Of a stretch of DNA of 64,000 bases, positions 26,038 through 34,088 are shown in pieces; the stretch's first letter is position 1; the number at the start of each line of letters is the position of its first letter. This DNA comes from Pelagibius sp028280305 (GTDB lineage Bacteria; Pseudomonadota; Alphaproteobacteria; Kiloniellales; Kiloniellaceae). The DNA is taken from assembly GCF_965233615.1 (NCBI RefSeq), contig NZ_OZ247495.1; one strand, 5' to 3'. The translations under genes and the position numbers were made by a program. A model generated the notes under the pieces. It made no database searches and had not been told where the DNA came from. It saw only the letters and a program-made list of their open reading frames with translations.

Positions 26038-26157
26038 CCCCCTCACCCCGACCCTCTCCCACAAGGGGAGAGGGAGAACCAAAAGAAAGCGGATCACAGT
26101 AGTCCCCTCTCCCCTTGTGGGAGAGGGAGGGGCCCGCGAAGCGGGAGGGTGAGGGGG
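26038..26157. repeat. REP-like palindromic element, copy 3
   Basis: Third copy, with both arms almost identical to 21026-21149. It fills the gap between the convergent SH3-protein and DUF3501 genes and ends four bases or so before the latter's stop region, consistent with a terminator-like role. Confidence 0.9.
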
Positions 26158-26167
26158 ACTCCCCGGA

Positions 26168-26770
26168 TCAGTCGAAATCTTTTGCCAGGGCGGCGCGGAC
26201 GTCCTCGCTGAGGATGGTCATGTGGCTGTAGGCCGGATGATCGAAGCCCAGGATGACCCGCGTGTCCGGTTTCTTGAAGGCGGCGACCTGCGCTTCGCTG
26301 AAGTTGAAGTGGATGAACTGCACGGCCGAGGCCTTGCCGTCGGCGGTGGTGCGGTCGACATCCTCTTCCGGCTTGCCGATCACCTTCTCGCCGTCGATCT
26401 CGAAGAAGGCTGTCTCCTCGATGCCACCGAGCTTGGCGAGAAAGGTCTTGCGGCGCAGCGGGTCGTCGATTTCGAACATCACCGTGGCGACCAGTTCGCG
26501 GCCCTGCGGGATCAGCGGGTTGTAGGCGCTGAGTTCGTCGTCGATCTGCTCCTCGCCGCCCTTTTCGATGTAGAGCATCTCGTGGATCTGGGCCCACATG
26601 GTCTCGTAGTTCTCGAAATAGAAGGTGCAGACCGGCCCGATTTCCTGGCGGCGGAACTTCTTTTTCTCGACCAGGTCGCGGCGCAGCTCGCGGCGTTCCT
26701 CGGAATAGGTCGCCATCGGCAGGATGTCGTCGCGGGTGATTTCTTTCTTCATGGCAAGTCCGGCGCTCAT
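26168..26770 (-). CDS. DUF3501 family protein
   Basis: 200 residues of the uncharacterised DUF3501 family. Characteristic stretches are RRELRRDLVEKKKFRRQEIG, ENYETMWAQIHEMLYIEKGG and YNPLIPQGRELVATVMFE. The protein is soluble and has almost no cysteine. The family is found next to rubrerythrin and a GlpC/HdrD-like Fe-S protein, exactly as here, so a role in oxidative or iron stress is inferred from context. ATG 26770 has AAGGA eight bases upstream; ATG 26752 is an alternative. It is the last gene of the rubrerythrin operon. Confidence 0.88.
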   Translation of the reverse strand: MSAGLAMKKEITRDDILPMATYSEERRELRRDLVEKKKFRRQEIGPVCTFYFENYETMWAQIHEMLYIEKGGEEQIDDELSAYNPLIPQGRELVATVMFEIDDPLRRKTFLAKLGGIEETAFFEIDGEKVIGKPEEDVDRTTADGKASAVQFIHFNFSEAQVAAFKKPDTRVILGFDHPAYSHMTILSEDVRAALAKDFD

Positions 26771-26827
26771 CGCGGGGGGTCCTTCCTTATCGCTTGGGTC
26801 CAATCGATCGGGATCAATCGGGCCGCA

Positions 26828-28174
26828 TCACTCGCCGAACCCGTAGGCCTTGGCGAAGAGTTCAATCGGATGATAGCTGCGGTCGACCTGTGGCTTGTTG
26901 TCCATCTTCAGTTTTTCGATGCCCTGCAGAATGTGCTGACCGGCAAGCGGGCACTCTGAAGCGACGTAGTGCTTGCCGGCCTGGGCGGCAAGGCGGGCGG
27001 CCGGGCGGCCGACCTTGATCGCGGTATCGAAATTCTCCTTCAGCACACCCCAGGAGCCGCCGTGGCCGGAGCAGCGCTCCACCACCTTCACATCGGCCTC
27101 CGGCACCAGGCGCAGCATCTCCGCCGCCTTGGCACCGACATTCTGGGCCCGGGCGTGACAGGCCATGTGCAGGGCAACGCCGCCGTCCAGCGGCGCCAGG
27201 CCCTCGGCCAGGCCCTCCTTCTTGGCGATATCGACGACGTACTCGGTGACGTCATAGGTCGCTTCGGAAAGGCGTTTGACCCCTTCGTGATCCGGCAGAA
27301 TCAACGGCCACTCGAACTTCAGCATGAGCGCACAGGAGGGCGTCAGGGCGACGATGTCATAGCCTTCGTCGATCCAGCGGCCGAGCTCCTGGGCGACCTT
27401 CTTGGCCGACTTGGCAACCGCGTCGATGTTGCCCTGTTCCAACTGCGGCATGCCGCAGCAGGCCGGATAGACCACCTCGGTCTCGACGCCGTTCTGCGCC
27501 AGCACGGCACGGGTGGCCTCGCCGATCTTGGGGTTGTTGTAGTTCACGAAGCAGGTGGCATAGAGCGCGACCTTGCGGCCCTTGGCCGGCGCTTCCGGGT
27601 TTGCTTCGACCGGCGCCTCCATGGCGCGCAGGGCAAAGGTTTTGCCGTGGAAGGCCGGCAGCTCGGCGTCCCGGTGGATGCCGACGGTCTTCTCCAGAAC
27701 CGGGCGGGTCACCTTGTTGTCGGTGGAACTGGCCCAGTTGCAGAGCGGCGCTGCCAGGCCGGCCAGCTTGCCGTTGCGGTCGGTCCGGGTCAGTTGGTCG
27801 AGGTTGTCGTCGATCCTGCCGCTGTGACGTTCGGCGGCCCGGTAGCGCAGCATCAGATGGGGGAAATCGATGTTGAATTCATGGGGCGGCACATAGGGAC
27901 AGCTCACCATGAAGCACATATCGCAAAGCGTGCAGGCATCGACCACCGGCTTGTAGTCGGCCTTGTCGACGCTATCCAGTTCGCCGGTTTCCGACTCGTC
28001 GATCAGATCGAAGAGGCGCGGGAAGGAATCGCAGAGATTGAAGCAGCGGCGACAGCCGTGACAGATGTCGAAGACGCGCTCCATCTCCGCATTCAGCTTG
28101 TCCCAGTCGTAAAAGTCCGGATCATTCCAATCGATGGGATGACGCACCGGGGCGTTCAGACCGCCTTCGCTCAT
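26828..28174 (-). CDS. HdrD/GlpC-like Fe-S oxidoreductase with two CCG domains
   Basis: 448 residues. Two N-terminal [4Fe-4S] motifs, CHGCRRCFNLC (about 38-48) and CTLCDMCFMVSCP, are followed by two cysteine-rich CCG domains: YPACCGMPQLEQG and a second one altered to ERCSGHGGSWG, where Ser replaces a Cys. Such proteins pass electrons to a partner, as GlpC and heterodisulfide reductase do. Between rubrerythrin and DUF3501, it may supply electrons to rubrerythrin for peroxide reduction, since that rubrerythrin lacks its own rubredoxin domain; this is inference. About 190 bp separate it from the rubrerythrin gene. Confidence 0.9.
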   Translation of the reverse strand: MSEGGLNAPVRHPIDWNDPDFYDWDKLNAEMERVFDICHGCRRCFNLCDSFPRLFDLIDESETGELDSVDKADYKPVVDACTLCDMCFMVSCPYVPPHEFNIDFPHLMLRYRAAERHSGRIDDNLDQLTRTDRNGKLAGLAAPLCNWASSTDNKVTRPVLEKTVGIHRDAELPAFHGKTFALRAMEAPVEANPEAPAKGRKVALYATCFVNYNNPKIGEATRAVLAQNGVETEVVYPACCGMPQLEQGNIDAVAKSAKKVAQELGRWIDEGYDIVALTPSCALMLKFEWPLILPDHEGVKRLSEATYDVTEYVVDIAKKEGLAEGLAPLDGGVALHMACHARAQNVGAKAAEMLRLVPEADVKVVERCSGHGGSWGVLKENFDTAIKVGRPAARLAAQAGKHYVASECPLAGQHILQGIEKLKMDNKPQVDRSYHPIELFAKAYGFGE

Positions 28175-28360
28175 TGCTTTTCCCCGACCCCTGGCCGCTC
28201 AAAGCAGCCGCAGTTCACAGCGCCCGGCCGCAAAGCACGCAGGCGCCGCTTCTTTCAAAGACTGCACGATCAAGGGCGCGTGCGGACCACCTTCCCGAGG
28301 CGGCCCGCATCGACCCTATCGCACAGACTGTACGCTTTAAGATATAGGACCCGGAAGGCC

Positions 28361-28777
28361 TTAGGCCATGGTATCCAAGGCTTTCTGGAAGCGCCCGGCG
28401 TGGCTCTTCTCCGCCTTCGCCAGGGTCTCAAACCAGTCCGCGATCTCGTCGAAACCCTCTTCCCGGGCAGCGCGGGCCATACCCGGATACATGTCCGTAT
28501 ACTCGTGGGTTTCGCCGGCAATAGCGGACTTCAGGTTCAGCGTGGTATCGCCGATCGGCTCTCCGGTCGCCGGATCGCCGACTTCCTCCAGATACTGCAG
28601 ATGACCGTGGGCATGACCGGTCTCGCCCTCAGCGGTGGAGCGGAAAACGGCGGCCACGTCGTTGAAGCCTTCGATGTCGGCCTTTTGAGCGAAGTAGAGA
28701 TAGCGGCGGTTGGCCTGGCTTTCGCCGGCGAACGCGTCTTTGAGGTTCTGTTCGGTTTTTGAGCCCTTAAGCGACAT
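28361..28777 (-). CDS. Rubrerythrin without rubredoxin domain
   Basis: A di-iron four-helix protein that reduces hydrogen peroxide. 138 residues: the first half has NLKDAFAGESQANRRYLYFA and AEGETGHAHGH, the second IAGETHEYTDMYPGMA and LAKAEKSHAGRF, giving the Glu and His iron ligands. The C-terminal rubredoxin domain of clostridial rubrerythrin is missing, so another electron donor is needed; the Fe-S protein downstream is the obvious candidate. ATG 28777 follows AGGAGAGC. A strong promoter and an Irr-type box lie upstream. Confidence 0.93.
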   Translation of the reverse strand: MSLKGSKTEQNLKDAFAGESQANRRYLYFAQKADIEGFNDVAAVFRSTAEGETGHAHGHLQYLEEVGDPATGEPIGDTTLNLKSAIAGETHEYTDMYPGMARAAREEGFDEIADWFETLAKAEKSHAGRFQKALDTMA

Positions 28778-28893
28778 TGATCTTGCTCTCCTGTGGGTAA
28801 CACCCGGGCCTGCCCTCGGCGCGCCCAGGCATAAACCTGCGGGCTTGTCCGCTTGCCGCCCCGCGTGGCCGGCAAACCGCCCGTCATGATGGT

Positions 28894-28922
28894 TAAATAG
28901 ACCGCTACAGTTGTCCTGTCAA
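28894..28922 (-). promoter_or_regulatory. Predicted promoter of the rubrerythrin operon
   Basis: On the minus strand a perfect TTGACA (28922-28917), a 17-base spacer and TATTTA (28899-28894). The predicted start near 28887 gives a leader of about 110 nt before the rubrerythrin ATG. Confidence 0.7.
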
Positions 28923-28925
28923 CAG

Positions 28926-28942
28926 CCTAGAATGATTCTAAT
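28926..28942. promoter_or_regulatory. Irr/ICE-like operator next to the rubrerythrin promoter
   Basis: The 17-mer CCTAGAATGATTCTAAT contains the perfect palindrome TAGAAT-G-ATTCTA. By eye it matches the iron-control-element pattern TTTAGAA-N3-TTCTAAA at most positions. It lies three bases upstream of the -35 box of the rubrerythrin promoter and just past the end of irr. Confidence 0.6.
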
Positions 28943-28974
28943 ATTGGGAATAAAATACCGATAGAAAATAGAGA

Positions 28975-29415
28975 TTAATTAATCTCGTTCTCACTATCGG
29001 AGAGCCGGACGATGACATCGATCCGCGCGACGCGGGTGCCTTCCGGCGGCCTTGGCAAACCTTCCAGATGAACCTGCTCGCCGGGAATATCCTGCAGCCT
29101 GCCGCCGTCCTCATAATAGAAGTGATGATGGTCGGAGACATTGGTGTCGAAGTAGGAACGGCCCGGTTCGACCACCACTTCGCGCAGCAGGCCGGCAGTC
29201 GTGAACTGATGCAGGCTGTTGTAGACCGTGGCCAGGGAAACCCGCACGGATTCCTCGACCGCCTCGGCGTGCAGTTGCTCGGCCGTAACGTGACGGTCGC
29301 CCCCGGACTGCGGCTCGAAAAGCAGCTTGGCCAGCGCCAGCCGCTGGCGGGTCGGACGCAATCCGGCAGCCTTCAGCCGCTGCACCAGGGCTCTATAGGG
29401 ACGATCTGTATTCAT
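28975..29415 (-). CDS. irr: Iron response regulator Irr (Fur family)
   Basis: A Fur-family DNA-binding regulator that senses iron through haem status and controls iron and haem genes in alphaproteobacteria. 146 residues: winged helix with RLKAAGLRPTRQRLALAKLL and VSLATVYNSLHQFTTAGLL, then the Irr-specific His cluster DHHHFYYEDGG that binds haem. The C-terminal CxxC zinc motifs of Fur are absent. ATG 29415 (a GTG at 29418 is adjacent). It is divergent from fabA, the same neighbourhood as in rhizobia, and lies directly upstream of an ICE-like box serving the rubrerythrin operon. Confidence 0.93.
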   Translation of the reverse strand: MNTDRPYRALVQRLKAAGLRPTRQRLALAKLLFEPQSGGDRHVTAEQLHAEAVEESVRVSLATVYNSLHQFTTAGLLREVVVEPGRSYFDTNVSDHHHFYYEDGGRLQDIPGEQVHLEGLPRPPEGTRVARIDVIVRLSDSENEIN

Positions 29416-29581
29416 CACCTATCCGATATAAGTTGGGGCGAAGCGAATTGAAGAGGCAAAAACAGGTAATTGTCAAATTTTCTGGAACCCCTATAAACAA
29501 TTCGAAGGGCCGCTCGGCTTAAGCTGGCGTTAACCAAGCCGGTGCGAGGCTGACGGAAGCCGCCGGCGCGAAGCCCGCTGT
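29416..29581. other. irr-fabA divergent intergenic region, irr-proximal part
   Basis: The gene-free stretch between irr and fabA is about 420 bp. This part is AT-richer and has a possible irr promoter on the minus strand: TTGACA (29476-29471) with a weaker TTCAAT (29452-29447) 18 bases on. No perfect ICE palindrome is seen here. Confidence 0.35.
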
Positions 29582-29608
29582 TTGACAGTCTGATCCCTAT
29601 GCTATAGT
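29582..29608 (+). promoter_or_regulatory. Predicted promoter of fabA-fabB-fabI
   Basis: TTGACA (29582-29587) and TATAGT (29603-29608) separated by 15 bases. The predicted start near 29615 leaves an unusually long leader of about 220 nt before fabA. Confidence 0.5.
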
Positions 29609-29615
29609 CCGCGCA

Positions 29616-29656
29616 GCGTTGTCTGCTGCCGCAAAGGGCCCGCAGCAACGCCTTTT
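29616..29656 (+). other. Hairpin at the start of the fabA leader
   Basis: GCGTT-GTCT-GCTGC (29616-29629) pairs with GCAGCAACGC (29642-29651), leaving a four-base bulge, and is followed by CTTTTGTC. It coincides with the predicted 5' end of the fabA transcript and could stabilise it or act as an early terminator. Confidence 0.4.
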
Positions 29657-29837
29657 GTCGTGGCGTAGAGGTGCCATTCGGCCTATGTAGGACTTGTGTC
29701 GGTTAAGGTCTTCGGGCGGAGGTGGCCTGTTTCGCCGTTGGGTGTTTCAGATCAGACGGCCAGACCGGTTTGTTGCACCTTCGATAACCGGACACCGTCG
29801 GGACCTTTGAGCTGAGAATGAAGAGTGCTGGACTTGG

Positions 29838-30368
29838 GTGGATCGCTTGACTGAAAAACAAAACAGTTTCCCTTACGAAGACCTGCTGCGCTGCGCGCAC
29901 GGCAAACTGTTCGGCCCCGGAAACGCACAGCTTCCCCTTCCGCCCATGTTGATGTTTCACCGCATCACCGAGATTTCCGAGACGGGCGGCGAACACGGCA
30001 AGGGCCACATCGTCGCCGAGTTCGACATCGACCCGAAGCTTTGGTTCTTCGAATGCCACTTCGAGGGCGATCCGGTGATGCCGGGCTGCCTCGGCCTCGA
30101 TTCGCTGTGGCAGCTTGTCGGTTTCTTCCTCGGCTGGCTTGGCGCGCCGGGCCGCGGCCGCGCGCTGGGTGTCGGCGAGGTGAAGTTCTCGGAGATGGTG
30201 GTGCCGACGGCCAAGCTGGTCACCTATCACCTGGATCTCAAGCGGGTGCGCATGGGCAAGCTGGTGCTGGGGATCGCCGATGGAATCATGAAAGTCGACG
30301 GCAAGCAGGTCTATGAAGCCAAGGACCTCAAGGTCGGGCTCTTCAAGCGTGAACCGCAGACCGCCTGA
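29838..30368 (+). CDS. fabA: 3-hydroxydecanoyl-ACP dehydratase/isomerase FabA
   Basis: Dehydrates 3-hydroxydecanoyl-ACP and isomerises trans-2- to cis-3-decenoyl-ACP, the branch point for unsaturated fatty acids. 176 residues: a single hot-dog domain with the highly conserved FGPGNAQLPLPPMLMFHRI, catalytic His in FECHFEGDPVMPGCLGLD, and the Asp on the central helix (LDSLWQL). It starts at GTG 29838. fabB follows after 139 bp and then fabI, the standard unsaturated-fatty-acid operon, divergent from irr. Confidence 0.96.
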   Translation: MDRLTEKQNSFPYEDLLRCAHGKLFGPGNAQLPLPPMLMFHRITEISETGGEHGKGHIVAEFDIDPKLWFFECHFEGDPVMPGCLGLDSLWQLVGFFLGWLGAPGRGRALGVGEVKFSEMVVPTAKLVTYHLDLKRVRMGKLVLGIADGIMKVDGKQVYEAKDLKVGLFKREPQTA

Positions 30369-30507
30369 GGCGGGCGCGGAACGCAACTAACGCGGCGGGC
30401 CGGAAAGGGCCGTCCCCCGGATAATCCATCACCCCTGGGGGCGTTCTGCCGGAAAGGCCCGCGAGGCATTCTGAGGCCATAGACGGCCCGCAACACGGAC
30501 AGGAAAT

Positions 30508-31728
30508 ATGCGCCGAGTCGCTGTCACAGGAATAGGCATCGTCTCCAGCATCGGCAACAACAAGGCCGAAGTGATCGAGTCACTGCGCCTTGGACGTTCC
30601 GGTATCGAGTTCTGCGATACCTATGCCGAGATGGGATTCAGGAGTCACATTCACGGCTCGCTGAACATCGATGTCGCCGATCACGTAGACCGCAAGCTGC
30701 GCCGCTTCATGGGTGACGGCTCCGCCTACAACTACATCGCCATGCAGGAAGCCATCGCCGATGCGGGCCTGACCGAGGCCGAGGTCTCCAACGAGCGCAG
30801 CGGACTGGTCATGGGTTCCGGCGGCCCCTCCACGTCGAACCAGGTCGAGGCGGCAGACCTGGCCCGCACCAAGGGGCCGAAGCGGGTCGGTCCCTATATG
30901 GTGCCGCGCTGCATGTCCTCGACCAACTCGGCCAACATGGCCACGGCCTTCAAGATCAAGGGTCTGAGCTATTCGATCTCTTCGGCCTGTTCGACCTCCG
31001 CCCACTGCGTCGGCAACGGCGCGGAACTGATTCAGCTCGGCAAGCAGGACATCGTCTTCGCCGGCGGCGGCGAAGAACTGCACTGGACCCTCACCGTTCT
31101 TTTCGACGCCATGGGCGCCCTCTCCAGCAACTTCAACGGCGATCCGACCCGCGCGTCCCGCGCCTATGACCGCGACCGCGACGGTTTCGTCATATCCGGC
31201 GGCGGCGGCGTCGTGGTGCTGGAGGAGCTGGAGCACGCCAAGGCCCGCGGCGCCAAGATCTATGCCGAGGTTGCCGCCTATGCCGCGACCTCCGACGGTG
31301 CCGACATGGTCGCCCCTTCGGGCGAAGGCGCGACCCGCTGCATGCGTCTCGCCATGCAAAGCCTGGGCAACACCCCGGTCGACTACATCAACGCCCACGG
31401 CACCTCCACACCGGTCGGCGACATTACCGAGCTGAAGGCGATCCGCGATGCTTTCGGCGCCGACATGCCGCGGGTGTCGTCAACCAAGTCGCTGACCGGC
31501 CATTCCCAGGGGGCAACCGGCGTCCACGAGGCGATCTATTCGCTCTTGATGCTGGAGAACAACTTCGTCGCTGCGTCGGCCAATATCGAAAACCTCGATC
31601 CGGAAGCTGAGGGGATGCCCATCGTCCGCGAGATGGAGGATGGGTTGTCGTTGAACTGTGTGATGTCCAACAGCTTCGGTTTTGGCGGCACCAACGCCAG
31701 TCTCGCGTTCAAGCGTTACGAAGGTTAG
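30508..31728 (+). CDS. fabB: 3-oxoacyl-ACP synthase I FabB
   Basis: Condensing enzyme elongating the cis-3-decenoyl-ACP made by FabA with malonyl-ACP. 406 residues; catalytic Cys in SSACSTSAHC, the two catalytic His in NAHGTSTPVGD and KSLTGHSQGA, and the C-terminal NSFGFGGTNASLAF. The start MRRVAVTGIGIVSSIGN is typical. ATG 30508 is preceded by AGGAAAT. fabI begins 17 bp after its stop. Confidence 0.97.
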   Translation: MRRVAVTGIGIVSSIGNNKAEVIESLRLGRSGIEFCDTYAEMGFRSHIHGSLNIDVADHVDRKLRRFMGDGSAYNYIAMQEAIADAGLTEAEVSNERSGLVMGSGGPSTSNQVEAADLARTKGPKRVGPYMVPRCMSSTNSANMATAFKIKGLSYSISSACSTSAHCVGNGAELIQLGKQDIVFAGGGEELHWTLTVLFDAMGALSSNFNGDPTRASRAYDRDRDGFVISGGGGVVVLEELEHAKARGAKIYAEVAAYAATSDGADMVAPSGEGATRCMRLAMQSLGNTPVDYINAHGTSTPVGDITELKAIRDAFGADMPRVSSTKSLTGHSQGATGVHEAIYSLLMLENNFVAASANIENLDPEAEGMPIVREMEDGLSLNCVMSNSFGFGGTNASLAFKRYEG

Positions 31729-31745
31729 AGGTCGGGGAAGAGTCG

Positions 31746-32540
31746 ATGACGGGGTTGATGGCCGGCAAGCGCGGCCTGATTATGGGAGTGGCCAACGACC
31801 ACTCCATTGCTTGGGGTATCGCAAAGGCCCTGCATGCGCAGGGGGCTGAACTTGCCTTTACCTTTCAGGGCAGCGCCTTTGAGCGCCGGGTCCGCCCGCT
31901 GGCAGAGTCCGTCGGATCGGACATCGTGCTGCCCTGCGACGTCGAACGGGAAAGCGAAGTCGCCGGCACCTTCGACAGCCTGCGCGAACGCTGGGGTTCG
32001 CTCGACGTGGTGGTTCACGCCATCGCCTACTCCGACAAGGAAGAGCTGAAAGGGCGCTACCTCAACACCAGCCGGGCGAACTTCAACCGCACCCTGGCAA
32101 TCTCCTGTTACTCCTTCACCGCCGTCGCCCGCCACGCCGCCGGCCTGATGCGGCCCGGCGGCAGCCTGATCACCCTGACTTATCTGGGCGCCGAACGGGT
32201 GACCCCGAACTACAACGTCATGGGTGTGGCCAAGGCGGCGCTGGAAGCCAGCGTGCGCTACCTCGCCGTGGACCTGGGCGAGCAGGGTATCCGGGTAAAC
32301 GCGATCTCCGCAGGGCCCATGCGCACCCTGGCCGGCTCGGCCATCGGCGATGCGCGCTTCGTCTTCGGCTGGAACCGCGATCACGCGCCGCTGAAGCGCA
32401 ACGTGCTGCTGGAGGAAGTCGGCTCCGCCGGCCTCTATCTGTCTTCCGACCTCTCCCTCGGGGTAACCGGCGAGGTGCACTATGTCGACGGTGGCTACAA
32501 CGTCGTCGGCATTCCCTCGCCCGGCCGCATGGGCGGCTGA
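31746..32540 (+). CDS. fabI: Enoyl-ACP reductase (NADH) FabI
   Basis: Final reduction step of each fatty-acid elongation cycle and the target of triclosan-type inhibitors. 264 residues of the short-chain dehydrogenase family: KRGLIMGVANDHSIAWGIA for NAD binding, CDVERE, the divergent catalytic pair Tyr and Lys in YNVMGVAKAALEAS, and ISAGPMRTLAGSAIG. Third gene of the fabA-fabB-fabI operon, with 17 bp to fabB. A GC-rich hairpin (CGCGGCC, 32541-32547, with GGCCGCG, 32558-32564) immediately follows its stop in the short gap to the convergent ATP-grasp gene. Confidence 0.96.
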   Translation: MTGLMAGKRGLIMGVANDHSIAWGIAKALHAQGAELAFTFQGSAFERRVRPLAESVGSDIVLPCDVERESEVAGTFDSLRERWGSLDVVVHAIAYSDKEELKGRYLNTSRANFNRTLAISCYSFTAVARHAAGLMRPGGSLITLTYLGAERVTPNYNVMGVAKAALEASVRYLAVDLGEQGIRVNAISAGPMRTLAGSAIGDARFVFGWNRDHAPLKRNVLLEEVGSAGLYLSSDLSLGVTGEVHYVDGGYNVVGIPSPGRMGG

Positions 32541-32573
32541 CGCGGCCGTTCCGGACAGGCCGCGAAGACGGCC

Positions 32574-33863
32574 TCAGCCCGATTCCGGGTAGCGCCGCAG
32601 AAGGCGCGATTCTCTCCACTGCAGCGCCAGGTAGCCGGCAAGCCCGATGGGCCGGTGACCGCGGTCGCGGTTCTGGGCGCCGATTTCGTAAAGCAGACGG
32701 AACTGTTCGAACAGCACCCGATAGGTTTCGGCAACACTCTGCTCCGGGTCCCAGATGTGGATCGCCTCGGCGCTCGCGCCGTTGACCTCGATGATCTGAA
32801 AATCTTCGCCACGGCCAAGCGCCTCGATGGAGCGAAAGCGGATGTCGAAACGGCCGAAGTGAAAGTCCGGCATGGCCCTGGCGATTTCATCGAAGCGCGC
32901 CGCAAGCGCCGGGGTGATATAGGCCGAGCCGTCGTAATAGAGACCGCCGGTGCGCACGCTGCCGAGCAAGGACAGGCGCACCGTCTCCCCCTTTGCCGGA
33001 ACCCGCCGAAGATCCTCAGCGGAGAGCGCCCGACTGTGCCGGCGCGCCATGCGTCGGGTGCGCGGATCCTCCTCGATCAGCTTTGAGAGCCTGGAACAGC
33101 CGTCGCCGACAACATGCGGAAAGCAGCGAAAGCCGAGTGAAAAGACCCGGCCCTCGTGGTCGTTGGGCCGGCGCAGATAATGCACGCCGGCCTCCCCCTC
33201 CCAATCAAGATAGCGCTGCAGAATGACATCTTCGTTCTTCGGAAAGCCTTCGAGGTAACGCTGCAGATCCCCGGCGCCGCGCACCAGCCGCACGCCGAAA
33301 CCCTGGGATCCGATATCCGGCTTGGCGACCAGGGGAAAGGTCAGTCCGTCACGGGAAATCATCTGCGTCAATTGCGTCAGTTGCCGGGGCTCGTGCTGCG
33401 CAGCATGCACGGTCAGCCGCAAGGAAGGCGCCACCCAGTGTTGCAGGCGCGGCGGAATCTGATCGAGATAGGACATCTTCGATTCCCCGCGAAATCCGCC
33501 GCAGACGATGTTCGGATTGGCAACTGACGGCAGGGTCAGGCCGCCGTGGCGCAGGGCCAGGCGCAGACAGTGCAGCAGAACGGGAAAGTAGAACAGCAGA
33601 GCCGGGCAGCGTCCCGCGGTGGAAATCGTGCCGCTGATCAACTTCGGCGGCATGCCGGCCAGGGCGACCCGTACAGGGCGCGGCTTCACACTGGGTCGGT
33701 GCGATCGCATCCAGGCACGGAACCGATGGAGCCTTACAATCCAATAACGGGTTTTCGTGTCAACTTTGCGCGCGGAGGTTCTGGCCGACCACCAGATACC
33801 GGCAAAGGCGCAACTGGCGATCGCCAAAGGCATCAAGGCGAAGACCGCCTGATTTTCCGTCAT
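32574..33863 (-). CDS. Membrane-anchored ATP-grasp ligase of unknown substrate
   Basis: 429 residues. An N-terminal helix (about 7-26) probably anchors it in the inner membrane, and a second hydrophobic stretch lies at 86-104. An ATP-grasp fold follows: ATP-binding Lys and Gly-rich loop in LVAKPDIGSQGFGVRLV (178-194), hinge DVILQRYL (212-219), and magnesium-binding residues in FGRFDIRF (336-343) and IIEVNGAS (357-364). These motifs place it near D-Ala-D-Ala ligase-like and sugar/peptide ligases, but it is longer at the N-terminus and the acceptor is unknown. ATG 33863 follows GAGGGGGGC. It is divergent from the large cyclase gene, 225 bp away, and convergent with fabI. Confidence 0.75.
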   Translation of the reverse strand: MTENQAVFALMPLAIASCAFAGIWWSARTSARKVDTKTRYWIVRLHRFRAWMRSHRPSVKPRPVRVALAGMPPKLISGTISTAGRCPALLFYFPVLLHCLRLALRHGGLTLPSVANPNIVCGGFRGESKMSYLDQIPPRLQHWVAPSLRLTVHAAQHEPRQLTQLTQMISRDGLTFPLVAKPDIGSQGFGVRLVRGAGDLQRYLEGFPKNEDVILQRYLDWEGEAGVHYLRRPNDHEGRVFSLGFRCFPHVVGDGCSRLSKLIEEDPRTRRMARRHSRALSAEDLRRVPAKGETVRLSLLGSVRTGGLYYDGSAYITPALAARFDEIARAMPDFHFGRFDIRFRSIEALGRGEDFQIIEVNGASAEAIHIWDPEQSVAETYRVLFEQFRLLYEIGAQNRDRGHRPIGLAGYLALQWRESRLLRRYPESG

Positions 33864-34088
33864 TACGCCCCCCTCAGCGTCATTGGCCCCAAAAATGACT
33901 AAACAAAACCAGCGAATTTCGTCGTTTCCACGCGGAAGCCCCCACCTCTCATGACGCAGAGTCTGTACCACATAAGAATCCCTATTATCGCGGATAATTG
34001 GTTGGCTAGACTGACCCTAACGAGCAGCGGAGAACGGGCAGGGTACTCTACGAAGCCCCAAACCGCGCCGGGGAGACAGGGTAGCGGG

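Noticed and set aside
29415..29648. Minus-strand 77-codon frame between irr and fabA
   Set aside because: Runs through predicted promoters, no ribosome binding site, no recognisable protein features.
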